From JAICLV01 sp036380925 (GTDB lineage Bacteria > Actinomycetota > Actinomycetes > Acidothermales > Acidothermaceae): a DNA stretch of 60,881 nucleotides. Location: positions 1-60,881 of the forward strand of contig DASVDW010000096.1 in assembly GCA_036380925.1 (NCBI GenBank), in the 5' to 3' direction. A program made the position numbers and the translations under genes. Each line of letters begins with the position of its first letter. Position 1 is the first letter of the stretch. The notes beneath the pieces were generated by a model, which was given only the letters and a program-made list of their open reading frames with translations, was not told where the DNA came from and searched no databases. Positions 24,382 to 33,448 of this stretch are shown here, in pieces.

Positions 24382-27009
24382 TTGTCGGGAGCTGACCGCA
24401 AGAGCCTGACCCGCGACGAGGCGGCCGACCGGGCGCGACTGATCGTGCCCGTCAGCGGCGCTGGCGCCGCTCCGGCGCCCGCGATCCAAACGCTCGTCCA
24501 GGTCGATTTCACGCCCGGCTCTGCGGGCCATCCCGACCGCTTCTCCTCGACCACGCGGGTGCGGTTCGGATGCTCCGAACCCGGCGCGACGTCCTTCATC
24601 GACCTCGTGTCGCAGAACGTGCGCTCCATCCGGCTGAACGGCGAGGAACTCGATCCATCCACGCACCACGACGCCGACCGCGTCACCCTGCCGTCCCTGC
24701 GCGCCGAGAACGAGCTTGAGGTGGTCGCCGACTGCACGTACATGCACACCGGCGAAGGCCTCCATCGCTTCACCGACCCGGTTGACGGCCGGGTATACCT
24801 CTACACCCAGTTCGAGACGGCTGACGCGCATCGGGTGTACGCCTGCTTCGACCAGCCCGACATCAAAACCACGTTCGAGTTGGACGTCGTGGCCCCCGCC
24901 GACTGGCTCGTTGTCAGCAACACCACGCCCGACCAAGCGCCCGACACGATCGAGCCGGCGCCGTCGGATTCCGTCGCCCACTGGCATTTCCCGGCCAGCA
25001 AACCCTTGTCGACCTACGTCACGGCCATCGTGGCCGGCCCTTATCACGTGGTACGCGACACGCACGTGGGCGTCGCGGCGCAGATCCCGCTTGGCGTCTT
25101 CTGCCGTCAAAGCCTCGCCGAGCATCTCGACGCCGAGGAGATCCTGGACGTCACCAAGCAGGGCTTCGCGTTCTTCGAGCGGGTCTTCGAACGTCCTTAT
25201 CCCTTTGAGAAGTACGACCAGCTGTTCGTCCCCGAGTTCAACGCCGGCGCGATGGAAAACGCCGGCGCCGTCACGTTCCTCGAGGACTACGTCTTCCGCT
25301 CGCGGGTCACCGACACCGCCTACGAGAGCAGGGCCGGCACCATCTTGCATGAGATGGCGCACATGTGGTTCGGCGATCTCGTCACCATGCGCTGGTGGGA
25401 CGACCTTTGGCTCAACGAGTCGTTCGCGACTTACATGGCCAACCTCGCGCAATCCGAGGCGACCCGCTGGAACGAGTCGTGGACCACGTTCGCCAACGAG
25501 GAAAAGACGTGGGCTTGCCGGCAAGACCAGCTGCCCACCACGCACCCGATCGCCGCCGACATCGTCGACGTCGAGGCGGTCGAGACAAACTTCGACGGAA
25601 TCACTTACGCCAAAGGCGCTTCCGTGCTCAAACAGCTCGTGGCGTGGGTGGGCCGCGACGCGTTCTTCACCGGGTTGCACAAGTACTTCGACGCGCACGC
25701 CTGGGGCAACAGCACGCTGCAAGACCTGCTGCGGGCGCTCGAGGACGCATCGGGGCGCGATCTATCCGCGTGGTCGAAGGAGTGGCTGGAGAGCGCAGGC
25801 GTCAACACGCTGCGGCCCGAGATCGAGACCGACGACGAGGGCGTCATCACGTCGTTCGCCGTGTTGCAAGAGGCGCCGGCAGAGCACCCGACGCTGCGCT
25901 CGCACCGACTCGCGGTGGGCTGCTACAACCGACGTGACGGCGGCATCGTGCGTGAGGCTCGAGTCGAGCTGGACGTCGTCGGGGCCCGCACGCCGGTGCC
26001 CGAGCTCGTCGGTGTGCGCCGTCCCGACCTGTTGGTGGTCAACGATGACGACCTGGCGTACGCGAAGATCCGACTCGACGACCGCTCGCTGGAGACGGTC
26101 GCCAACTCGGTCGGCGAGGTGCGCGACTCGCTGCCCCGCGCGTTGTGCTGGGCGGCGGCGTGGGACATGACGCGCGACGCCGAGATGGCCACCCGCGACT
26201 ACCTGCGCATGGTGATCCACCTGCTCGACTCCGAACGCGACATCGGCGTGCTGCAAAGCGCGATGCGGCAGGCGAGGCTGGCCGTTGAACGCTGGGCCGA
26301 TCCCGCGTTTCGCGCGACGGGCCTCGACATGCTGGCGGCCGCCACGCACGCGCACCTGCAGGCCGCGCAGCCGGGCAGCGACTTCCAGCTCGCGTTCCTG
26401 CGGGCGTTCGCGGCAAGCGCCCGGTCGACGCAGCACGTCGACACACTCAGCTCGCTGTACGCCGAAGACGTGTCGCTGCCGGGTCTGCCGCTTGACACCG
26501 ACCTGCGCTGGACGTTGCTCACCCGACTCGCCGCGCACGGCCGGGTCGGTTCCGCCGACGTCGACGCGGAGCTGGCCCGCGACGACACCTCGGCCGGTCG
26601 TCGCCACGCGGCCGCGGCTCATGCCGCGCTGCCGTCGTCCGAGGCGAAACGCCAGGCGTGGCACCAGGTCGTCGAACGAGCCGACACGCACAACGCGGAG
26701 ATCTCCGCGATGATCGGCGGCTTCCAGCAGTCGAACCAGCTCGACCTGCTGCGGCCCTACGTCGACCGGTACTTCGAGGCGATCGGGGAAGTGTGGCGGC
26801 GCCGCACCGGCGACACCGCCCGAACAATCGCCGAGGGACTGTTCCCGTATCTGATCATCGAGCCGTCGACGATCGACCGGGTCGATGAGTACTTGCGCGA
26901 CGAGCGTCCGCCCGCGGGTCTGCGGCGGATTCTGCTGGAAAACCGCGACGCCATTTCGCGCGCACTGCGAGCCCGCGCGCGCGACGCGGCCGCAGCCGCG
27001 GAGCCCTAG
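24382..27009 (+). CDS. pepN: aminopeptidase N (M1 metallopeptidase)
   Basis: 875-residue zinc aminopeptidase, cytoplasmic. The exopeptidase motif GAMEN is at 289-293. The zinc site is HEMAH at 323-327 with the downstream glutamate in NESFATYM near 346. An ERAP1-like helical C-terminal domain fills the last 350 residues. Start TTG at 24382 lies after a GAGGGGG stretch. The gene position downstream of rpiB and the Rv2466c-like gene matches mycobacterial order. Confidence 0.95.
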   Translation: MSGADRKSLTRDEAADRARLIVPVSGAGAAPAPAIQTLVQVDFTPGSAGHPDRFSSTTRVRFGCSEPGATSFIDLVSQNVRSIRLNGEELDPSTHHDADRVTLPSLRAENELEVVADCTYMHTGEGLHRFTDPVDGRVYLYTQFETADAHRVYACFDQPDIKTTFELDVVAPADWLVVSNTTPDQAPDTIEPAPSDSVAHWHFPASKPLSTYVTAIVAGPYHVVRDTHVGVAAQIPLGVFCRQSLAEHLDAEEILDVTKQGFAFFERVFERPYPFEKYDQLFVPEFNAGAMENAGAVTFLEDYVFRSRVTDTAYESRAGTILHEMAHMWFGDLVTMRWWDDLWLNESFATYMANLAQSEATRWNESWTTFANEEKTWACRQDQLPTTHPIAADIVDVEAVETNFDGITYAKGASVLKQLVAWVGRDAFFTGLHKYFDAHAWGNSTLQDLLRALEDASGRDLSAWSKEWLESAGVNTLRPEIETDDEGVITSFAVLQEAPAEHPTLRSHRLAVGCYNRRDGGIVREARVELDVVGARTPVPELVGVRRPDLLVVNDDDLAYAKIRLDDRSLETVANSVGEVRDSLPRALCWAAAWDMTRDAEMATRDYLRMVIHLLDSERDIGVLQSAMRQARLAVERWADPAFRATGLDMLAAATHAHLQAAQPGSDFQLAFLRAFAASARSTQHVDTLSSLYAEDVSLPGLPLDTDLRWTLLTRLAAHGRVGSADVDAELARDDTSAGRRHAAAAHAALPSSEAKRQAWHQVVERADTHNAEISAMIGGFQQSNQLDLLRPYVDRYFEAIGEVWRRRTGDTARTIAEGLFPYLIIEPSTIDRVDEYLRDERPPAGLRRILLENRDAISRALRARARDAAAAAEP

Positions 27010-27042
27010 GCCGGGTTCGCGGTCAGGTCGCGGCTACCCGGC
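27010..27042. terminator. hairpin between pepN and the DUF5130 gene
   Basis: GCCGGGT (27010-27016) and ACCCGGC (27036-27042) form a 7-bp stem over a 19-nt loop in the 34-bp convergent gap. There is no T-tract, so it is only a candidate bidirectional end. Confidence 0.35.
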
Positions 27043-27043
27043 G

Positions 27044-27439
27044 TCAATCCGCGCCGTGCTGGTGGGCGACCGGGGGCATGGTGGCGGATTGCGCCATCAT
27101 CCGGATGCCGTTGACGATCCCGCCGGCGAGGTCGCCGCCCGCGAACGACGTCGCCATCGACAGGCTGGCAAGCGCGGCTGCCCGATCATCGAGCGATCGC
27201 CGCGCGACGTTGCCGGTGACGATCTCCACCCGGCGGGCCTCAGGCTCGACGAACGTCAACACCGCGATCGCGGCGTCGTCGCCCAGACTCGCGTGCAGTT
27301 GCAGCGCGTGGTCGCGGACCTCGCCGTCGGCCGGGCCGATCACGACGGAGAACAGCAGGCCGGTTTCGGAGCGCGCGCTGGCCAGCGCGCGTCGTATCTC
27401 GTCGATCTGCCGTTGGGTGAAGGCGTCACCAACGGGCAC
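27044..27439 (-). CDS. DUF5130 family protein
   Basis: 131 residues, soluble. It resembles the TPM-like domain of small actinobacterial proteins, with FTQRQIDEIRRALASA, LLFSVVIGPADG and AIAVLTFVEPEARRVEIVTG. Function unknown. It overlaps the membrane-protein gene upstream by 14 nt and is convergent with pepN, the same neighbour as in mycobacteria. Confidence 0.82.
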   Translation of the reverse strand: MPVGDAFTQRQIDEIRRALASARSETGLLFSVVIGPADGEVRDHALQLHASLGDDAAIAVLTFVEPEARRVEIVTGNVARRSLDDRAAALASLSMATSFAGGDLAGGIVNGIRMMAQSATMPPVAHQHGAD

Positions 27440-27719
27440 TTGCGCCGCCCCCTTCGGTCGTCGCCGGCGGCAAGCTGTCGACCGCTCGAGCCGACTCGGC
27501 CGCTTCGGTCGAGCCGCCGAACCACACCGAGCCCGCAGTCCAGGGCCGGCCCGGGCGGTAGCGCGGCCCTCGAATCAGCGACGGCAGATACACCAGGAAG
27601 GTGATGATCAGCGCGGCCGCGACCGGGATGCCGATATAGATGAGCACGGTCTGCACCCAGGTGAGGCCGTGCCCAGGGTCGCCGATCTCGCCGACCGCCA
27701 GTATCGTTCCCGCGCCCAC
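27426..27719 (-). CDS. small membrane protein
   Basis: About 97 residues with one strong helix (VLIYIGIPVAAALIITFLVY), then a positively charged stretch and a polar tail. No family recognised; this type commonly precedes the DUF5130 gene in actinobacteria, which is knowledge-based and not proven here. Start GTG at 27719 assumed; TTG at 27740 is an alternative. It lies 28 nt downstream of malQ. Confidence 0.7.
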   Translation of the reverse strand: MGAGTILAVGEIGDPGHGLTWVQTVLIYIGIPVAAALIITFLVYLPSLIRGPRYRPGRPWTAGSVWFGGSTEAAESARAVDSLPPATTEGGGASARW

Positions 27720-27747
27720 GCTCGCCTCGCCAGAAGTCAAAGACCAG

Positions 27748-29967
27748 TCACGACGGCATTTCGCCGACGGACGCAACGGTAACCGATGCGGGTTGGCCGC
27801 CGACCACGTGGGCCAGCCGGGTCGCGAGGTCGCCGGCCCGCCCCGCGATGAGGTCGTCGAGCAGCACCGGCCGGCACTTCGCGTCGGTCATCGGCACCCG
27901 CCAGTTCGGGTACTCGTCGAGCGTGCCCGGCTGGTTGACCGGGCGGCGGTCGCCGACGGTGTCCGGCAGGTACACCCCGATGAGCCGCGCCGGCGTCCGA
28001 GCCAGGTAGCCGTGCAGGGCTTCCACGAGCTCGTCGACGTGCCGGTCGACCCGCGCGGCGAAGTGGGCTCGCCGCGGGGAGACGCTGCCGGGCGGCGGTG
28101 GGTTGACGACGTCGTCCACGGTGGCGGGGCCGAGCAACCCGACCGCGGCGAGTTGGCGCAACCACGCGACCCGCTGCGCCTCGTCTTCAGCGCGCTCCTG
28201 CGCGGCATCGCGTTCGAGCAGGCCAAGCTCGGCGCGGATCTCGACGTGCTCGCCCTGGAGGTAGCCCGCCGTCGGCGGCAGGTCGTGCGTCGTCACGGTC
28301 GCCAGGCACAACTCGCGCCATCGCTCCGGTGGCAGTGGCCGGCCCTGCGAGTCGTGCTCGAAGAACAGGATCGACGTCCCGAAAACGCCGCGTTCGCGCA
28401 GGTGCTCACGCACCCACGGCTCGACGTTTCCGAGGTCCTCGCCGACGACGAGGGCGCCAGCGCGCGACGCCTCGAGCAAGACGATGCCGAGGAGCGCCTC
28501 GTGGTCGACCCGCACGTAGGTGCTGTCCGCGGGCGAGGCGTCGTCGCGAACCCACCACTGCCGGAACAACCCGATGACATGGTCGACGCGCAGTCCGCCA
28601 CCGTGCGCGAACGACGCGCGAACCAGGTCGCGGAAAGGGGCGAAGCCGGCCTCCGCCAACCTCGCCGGCTGCCAGGTCGGCAGATTCCAGCGCTGCCCCT
28701 GCTGGTTGTACATGTCAGCGGGAGCGCCGAGGCTCACGCCCGGCGCCAACACGTGCCGCAGCGCCCACGCGTCGGCGCCGGCCGGGCTGCTCCCGACGGC
28801 GAGGTCGAGCAACACGCCGATCGGCATGCCGGCGTCGCGGGCGGCCCGCTGCACGTCGTCCAGTTGCACCGCGCACTGCCATTGCAACCAACAGTGGAAG
28901 TCGACCAACTCCCGTTCCCCAGCGCGAAAATCGACCACCTCCGACGACCTCGGATCACGCAGCGAGGCGGGCCACTCGGACCATGGCAGGCCATGTCGCT
29001 CAACCAGCGCGCACCAGGTCGCATAGTCGAGAAGCGGTTCGCCGCCCGCCTCGACGAACTCGGCGAACGCCTTCTGCCGCGCGGGGTCACGGCGCGCGGC
29101 AAAGGCCACCTCGAGCACTTGTCTCTTCGCCAACCAGATCGCGTCACGATCGATGTCTTCGTCGACGCTGTTCTTTTCCCTCAGTGGCGCGGAAACCGCG
29201 TCGACGTCGACGCCGCGCAGCGCCGCGGCCTCGGGCACCTCCTCGACCCGAAGGTAGATCGGATTGATGAAGCCGCGGCTGGCTGGGAAGTACGGCGACG
29301 GCTCCAGCGGCGGTGTCGGCTGCGCCGCGTGCAACGGGTTGACGAGCACGAAACCCGCGCCGAGCTCGCGACCGCTCCACTCGACCAACGCCCGTAGGTC
29401 GGCGAAATCCCCCATCCCCCAAGACCTTTTCGAACGCACCGCGTACAGCTGCAGCATGAAGCCCCACGCGCGCCGTTCCGGCGCCGCAAGCCGATCCGGG
29501 ACGACGATCAGCGCGCAGCTCGCCCGCCGCTCCCCCGACGTCGCGCGCAGCCGGTGGTAGCCGAGCGGCACGTCGTCCGGAATCTCGAACGTCGCCTCGC
29601 CGACGAGCGCGCCGTCGACCTCACGGGGATCGACCCACACCATGAGCTGCGCGAGCTCGCGCCGCCCGCCATCCTCGAGCTCCAAGGCGACGGACGCCGG
29701 GTCGCCGTGCGGCACGTGCGTCCACACCTGCGACGACCGGCCGGCCCGGACGACGACGTACGGCGGCAACATCCGCCGCCACGACGCGAGCCGCGCGTCG
29801 TCCAGGGATTTGGCGATCGCCTCGGGACTGCTCGCGTCGACGCCCATCGCGGCCAGCACCGCGGTCACCGCCTCGGTCGACGCCGCTGCCCCGCCCCCGC
29901 GCCAATCGCCGAACTCGGTGGCCACCCCGTGCGCGCGCGCGAGTTCGGCGAGCGATGCGTCCAGCAT
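27748..29967 (-). CDS. malQ: 4-alpha-glucanotransferase (amylomaltase)
   Basis: 739-residue GH77 enzyme acting on malto-oligosaccharides. The N-terminal extension (about 140 residues) is actinobacterial. The catalytic domain shows GMGDFADL, PLEPSPYFP, GLRVDHVIGLFRQWW, LVVGEDLGNVE and TTHDLPPTAGYL, covering the nucleophile and acid/base regions. TAGGGT lies 7 nt before the ATG and overlaps the stop of the upstream methyltransferase gene, which suggests a leaderless start in addition to any read-through. Confidence 0.93.
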   Translation of the reverse strand: MLDASLAELARAHGVATEFGDWRGGGAAASTEAVTAVLAAMGVDASSPEAIAKSLDDARLASWRRMLPPYVVVRAGRSSQVWTHVPHGDPASVALELEDGGRRELAQLMVWVDPREVDGALVGEATFEIPDDVPLGYHRLRATSGERRASCALIVVPDRLAAPERRAWGFMLQLYAVRSKRSWGMGDFADLRALVEWSGRELGAGFVLVNPLHAAQPTPPLEPSPYFPASRGFINPIYLRVEEVPEAAALRGVDVDAVSAPLREKNSVDEDIDRDAIWLAKRQVLEVAFAARRDPARQKAFAEFVEAGGEPLLDYATWCALVERHGLPWSEWPASLRDPRSSEVVDFRAGERELVDFHCWLQWQCAVQLDDVQRAARDAGMPIGVLLDLAVGSSPAGADAWALRHVLAPGVSLGAPADMYNQQGQRWNLPTWQPARLAEAGFAPFRDLVRASFAHGGGLRVDHVIGLFRQWWVRDDASPADSTYVRVDHEALLGIVLLEASRAGALVVGEDLGNVEPWVREHLRERGVFGTSILFFEHDSQGRPLPPERWRELCLATVTTHDLPPTAGYLQGEHVEIRAELGLLERDAAQERAEDEAQRVAWLRQLAAVGLLGPATVDDVVNPPPPGSVSPRRAHFAARVDRHVDELVEALHGYLARTPARLIGVYLPDTVGDRRPVNQPGTLDEYPNWRVPMTDAKCRPVLLDDLIAGRAGDLATRLAHVVGGQPASVTVASVGEMPS

Positions 29968-29980
29968 GCCGCCGACCCTA
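29968..29980 (-). promoter_or_regulatory. candidate leaderless -10 of malQ overlapping the methyltransferase stop
   Basis: TAGGGT (29980-29975) includes the TAG of the methyltransferase gene and is 7 nt from the malQ ATG. Confidence 0.4.
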
Positions 29981-30661
29981 CGCGGGCCGCGCCGACACCC
30001 AGGCGCCGTCTTGCGTCAGCGTCGACTCAAGGCGCAAACCGGCCTCGCCCAGCCGGTCGCGCAACGCCGCGTCGTCAAGCCGGCGGGTGACAAACGACTG
30101 TCGCCACTCACGGTCGCCGATCCGGTATTCGACCGTCGCGGCGACCAGGTCGGCGGCTGGCCGGGAGACGTCGCGCAGCCGGAAGACGACACCAGCGCGC
30201 TCGGCCTCACCGTCGGCGACATCGTCGAACCAGCGCGCCGGATGCCGCTCGATCAGCGCCCGCCCGTCGGGCGCGACATGTCGCGCGCAACACCGCAGGA
30301 ACGCGCCGAGCACGTCGTCGTCCGGCACGTTGACCAGGTGCGACCCGAGCACGACGGCGTCGAACCGTCGCCCGAGGTCGAGGTCTTCGATCCGGGCGCG
30401 CACCACGTGCGCGCCACGCACAAGATCGAGCATCTCCTGCGACTCGTCGACCGCGGTGACCGCGTGACCGAGCGCGACCAATGGGTGCGTCACGCGTCCG
30501 ACACCGCAACCCAACTCGAGAATTGAAGCGCCCACTGGCACCGCGGCGTGAATGATGTCCGGTTCGGGGCCAACCGGGAGCGCGGCGTAGAGGTCGACAG
30601 CGCAACCGTCAGGCGTGATGACCCCTGGACCACTTCCAGCCGAGAAAGCGTGCCCGGTCAT
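29978..30661 (-). CDS. class I SAM-dependent methyltransferase
   Basis: 227 residues. Motif I is ILELGCGVGRVTHPL; later the Asp of VTAVDESQEML and VVLGSHLVNVPD mark the cofactor site. No NPPY/DPPY motif is present, so this is not a classical N6/N4 DNA methyltransferase; the substrate is probably a small molecule. The ATG at 30661 is 5 nt after the HNH stop. The frame remains open far upstream only as an antisense shadow. Confidence 0.85.
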   Translation of the reverse strand: MTGHAFSAGSGPGVITPDGCAVDLYAALPVGPEPDIIHAAVPVGASILELGCGVGRVTHPLVALGHAVTAVDESQEMLDLVRGAHVVRARIEDLDLGRRFDAVVLGSHLVNVPDDDVLGAFLRCCARHVAPDGRALIERHPARWFDDVADGEAERAGVVFRLRDVSRPAADLVAATVEYRIGDREWRQSFVTRRLDDAALRDRLGEAGLRLESTLTQDGAWVSARPA

Positions 30662-30666
30662 CCGGC

Positions 30667-31197
30667 TCAGGCGCTCGCGGGCTGCTCGATGGACCGGCCG
30701 AAGGCCTCGCCGTCCAGGTAGGGAATCCACCGCGGGTCGCTGCGTCCGGTGCCGAGGATGCGCCAGGCCACCCCGGTCGGCGCCCGCGGCGGGTGCTTCA
30801 GCCGCCATCCGAGCTCGGCGACCGTGCGGTCGGCCTTCACGTGGTTGCACCGGCGGCAGCAGGACACCACGTTCTCCCAGATGTGCTGGCCACCACGGCT
30901 TCGCGGGACGACGTGGTCGAGGCTCGTCGCGGGCGCCTCGCAGTAAACACAACGCCCGCCGTCGCGCAGGAACACGCCACGGCGGGTCAACGGGACCACC
31001 GTGCGATAGGGGATCTTGACGAACCTCGTCAACCGCACGACGACCGGTACTTCGAGCGCGGCGGAGGCGCTGTGCAGCAAGATGTCGCCGACCTCGAGGG
31101 TGACCGCCTTGGACGCGAGCACCAACAAGAGCGCGCGACGGCCCGGCACGACGCCGATCGGTTCGTACGTCGCGTTCAGTACGAGCGCGTAAGCCAC
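30667..31197 (-). CDS. HNH endonuclease
   Basis: 176 residues, related to mycobacterial Rv2469c-type proteins. N-terminal LVLNATYEPIGVVP is typical of this actinobacterial HNH group. The nuclease motif has zinc cysteines C83/C86 (CVYC) and C114/C117, D94-H95 (LDHVVPRSRGG) and the last His in CNHVKAD. Target not inferable. GTG at 31197 has a GGGAGGC site. It precedes the methyltransferase gene, but that enzyme does not look like a DNA methylase, so an R-M pairing is not supported. Confidence 0.9.
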   Translation of the reverse strand: MAYALVLNATYEPIGVVPGRRALLLVLASKAVTLEVGDILLHSASAALEVPVVVRLTRFVKIPYRTVVPLTRRGVFLRDGGRCVYCEAPATSLDHVVPRSRGGQHIWENVVSCCRRCNHVKADRTVAELGWRLKHPPRAPTGVAWRILGTGRSDPRWIPYLDGEAFGRSIEQPASA

Positions 31198-31306
31198 AAC
31201 TGCCTCCCGCTGGCCCACAGTTTCGCCCCGCGACGCCATGCCGCGCCACCAATTGCGGGCGCCGCGCTCCCGCGTCGCGTGCTAAGTCGGGTGAAAGGAC
31301 GGCGGT

Positions 31307-31318
31307 TAGGGTTGCGCC
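31307..31318 (+). promoter_or_regulatory. candidate leaderless -10 of the prolyl oligopeptidase
   Basis: TAGGGT (31307-31312) is 6 nt before the ATG at 31319, with no ribosome site. Confidence 0.4.
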
Positions 31319-33448
31319 ATGAGCCAGCCCAGCCCGCCAAATCCACCGGCCTCCGGCCACCGGTACCCGCCGGCCCGCCGACTCGATCTTGTCGAGCGAC
31401 TGCCCGAGCAAAACCCTCGTCATGAGGTCGCCGACCCGTATCGGTGGCTCGAGGACGCCACGTCGCCGGAGTCGGTGGCCTGGTTGCGGGCGCAAGACGA
31501 GCTGGCCGCGGGCGAGCTGGCCGTCCCGGGTCGCGAGCGGCTGCGCGCCCGGCTGGGCGAGCTGCTCGCGGCCGGCGTGGTTACCGCGCCGGCGTGGCGC
31601 CGCGGGCGGCAGTTCTTCATGCGGCGCACCGCGGACCAGGAGCACGCGGTGCTGCTCACCATCGACCCGGACGGCGTCGAGCGGGTGCTGATCGACCCGA
31701 TGGCGATCGACCCGTCCGGCGCGACCACGCTCGACGCGTGGCAACCGTCGAAGGAGGGCGACCTGCTCGCGTACCAGCTGTCCGCGGGCGGCAACGAGGA
31801 GTCGGTGCTGCGGGTCATGAACGTCTCCACCGGCCAGCTGGTCGACGGCCCCATCGACCGCTGCCGGTACTCCCCCGTCGGCTGGCTGCCCGGCGGCGAG
31901 CGCTACTACTACGTGCGCCGCCTGGCGCCCTCGCAGGTTCCCGAGGGCGAAGAGCAGTTCCACCGCCGGATCTGGCTGCACCGCGTCGGCGACGACCCGG
32001 CGCAAGACGTGTGCGTCTTCGGCGAGGGGCTCGACAAGACCACGTTCTTCTCCGCCTCGGTCAGCATGGACGGCCGCTGGCTGGTGGTCACCGCAAGCCC
32101 GGGCACGGCCCCGCGCAACGACGTGTGGATCGCCGACCTTTCCGACAGCGACCCGCAGGAGCCGCGCCTGCGGGAGGTGCAGATCGGCGTCGACGCGCAA
32201 ACCTCCCTGCACGTGAGCCGCGACGGGCGGGCCTACATCCACACCGACCGCGACGCTCCGCGCGGACGGCTGGCGGTCGCCGACCCGACCGACCCCGATC
32301 CGGCCAAGTGGCGTGACCTGCTTCCCGAGGATTCCGAAGCGGTGCTCGAGGACTACGCGATCCTCGACGCCGCGGAGCTGGAGCACCCCGTGCTGCTCGC
32401 GTCGTGGACGAGGCACGCGGTCAGCGAGATCACCGTGCACGACCTGCGCACGGGCGCGCGCACCGGCTCGGTCTCGCTGCCCGGCCTGGGCTCGGCGGGA
32501 GGCTTGTCGGAGCGGCCCGAAGGGGGGTTCGAGTGCTGGTTCGGCTACACCGACCACACGACGCCGTCCAGCGTCTTTCACTACGACGCCCGCACCGGGA
32601 CGACCACGCCGTGGGCGAGCGCGCCGGGCAGCGTCGAGGTGCCGAAGGTGCACAGCCGACAGGTCACCTACACCTCGCGCGACGGCACGCCGGTGCGCAT
32701 GATCGTCGTCTCGCCGAGCGCCGAACCGGACCAGCCGCGCCCCGCGATTTTGAACGGTTACGGCGGATTCGGCGCGTCGATGACGCCCGGGTACTCGGCC
32801 ACCATCTTGGCCTGGGTCGAGGCGGGCGGGGTTTACGCCGTCGCCAACCTGCGCGGCGGCGGTGAAGAGGGCGAGAGCTGGCATCGGGCCGGCATGCGGG
32901 CCAACAAGCAAAACGTCTTCGACGACTTCCACGCGGCGGCGGACTGGCTCGCCGACAACGGCTGGACGACGCACGACCGGCTCGGCATCTCGGGTGGCAG
33001 CAACGGCGGCCTGCTCGTTGGCGCGGCCTTGACGCAGCACCCGGAGAAGTACGCGGCCGTGGTCTGCTCCGCCCCGTTGCTCGACATGGTCCGCTACGAG
33101 CGGTTCGGGCTCGGACAGCTGTGGAGCGAGGAGTACGGCACCGCCGACGACGCCGAAGAACTCGCCTGGTTGCTGGCGTATTCGCCCTACCACCACGTCG
33201 AGGACGGCGTCGAGTATCCGGCCGTGCTGTTCACCGTGTTCGACTCAGACACCCGCGTCGACCCGCTGCACGCGCGCAAGATGTGCGCGGCGCTGCAGGC
33301 CGCGGCCCCAGCTGGCCGCCAGCCGATCGTGTTCCGACGGGAAAGCGACGTGGGCCATGGCGCGCGCGCGGTGAGCCGCAGCGTTGATCTGTCCGCCGAC
33401 ACCCTGGCGTTTCTCGCCAAGCACACCGGCCTCGGGCTGCCGGACTAG
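31319..33448 (+). CDS. prolyl oligopeptidase family serine peptidase (S9)
   Basis: 709-residue cytoplasmic peptidase that would cut peptides after proline. An N-terminal beta-propeller (residues 80-430) precedes the alpha/beta hydrolase domain. The triad is S561 in GISGGSNGGL, Asp two residues before Arg in DSDTRVDP, and the His in VGHGARAVS. No signal peptide. The start ATG at 31319 lacks a ribosome site but has a leaderless-type -10. Its stop shares a CTAG with the histidine kinase stop. Confidence 0.93.
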   Translation: MSQPSPPNPPASGHRYPPARRLDLVERLPEQNPRHEVADPYRWLEDATSPESVAWLRAQDELAAGELAVPGRERLRARLGELLAAGVVTAPAWRRGRQFFMRRTADQEHAVLLTIDPDGVERVLIDPMAIDPSGATTLDAWQPSKEGDLLAYQLSAGGNEESVLRVMNVSTGQLVDGPIDRCRYSPVGWLPGGERYYYVRRLAPSQVPEGEEQFHRRIWLHRVGDDPAQDVCVFGEGLDKTTFFSASVSMDGRWLVVTASPGTAPRNDVWIADLSDSDPQEPRLREVQIGVDAQTSLHVSRDGRAYIHTDRDAPRGRLAVADPTDPDPAKWRDLLPEDSEAVLEDYAILDAAELEHPVLLASWTRHAVSEITVHDLRTGARTGSVSLPGLGSAGGLSERPEGGFECWFGYTDHTTPSSVFHYDARTGTTTPWASAPGSVEVPKVHSRQVTYTSRDGTPVRMIVVSPSAEPDQPRPAILNGYGGFGASMTPGYSATILAWVEAGGVYAVANLRGGGEEGESWHRAGMRANKQNVFDDFHAAADWLADNGWTTHDRLGISGGSNGGLLVGAALTQHPEKYAAVVCSAPLLDMVRYERFGLGQLWSEEYGTADDAEELAWLLAYSPYHHVEDGVEYPAVLFTVFDSDTRVDPLHARKMCAALQAAAPAGRQPIVFRRESDVGHGARAVSRSVDLSADTLAFLAKHTGLGLPD

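Noticed and set aside
29978..31197. Methyltransferase and HNH genes as a restriction-modification pair
   Set aside because: The methyltransferase lacks DNA-methylase catalytic motifs; HNH proteins of this type are widespread single genes.
29978..33196. Very long open frame on the minus strand opposite the prolyl oligopeptidase
   Set aside because: Only the last 227 residues (methyltransferase) look like protein; the rest is an antisense shadow of real genes in high-GC DNA.
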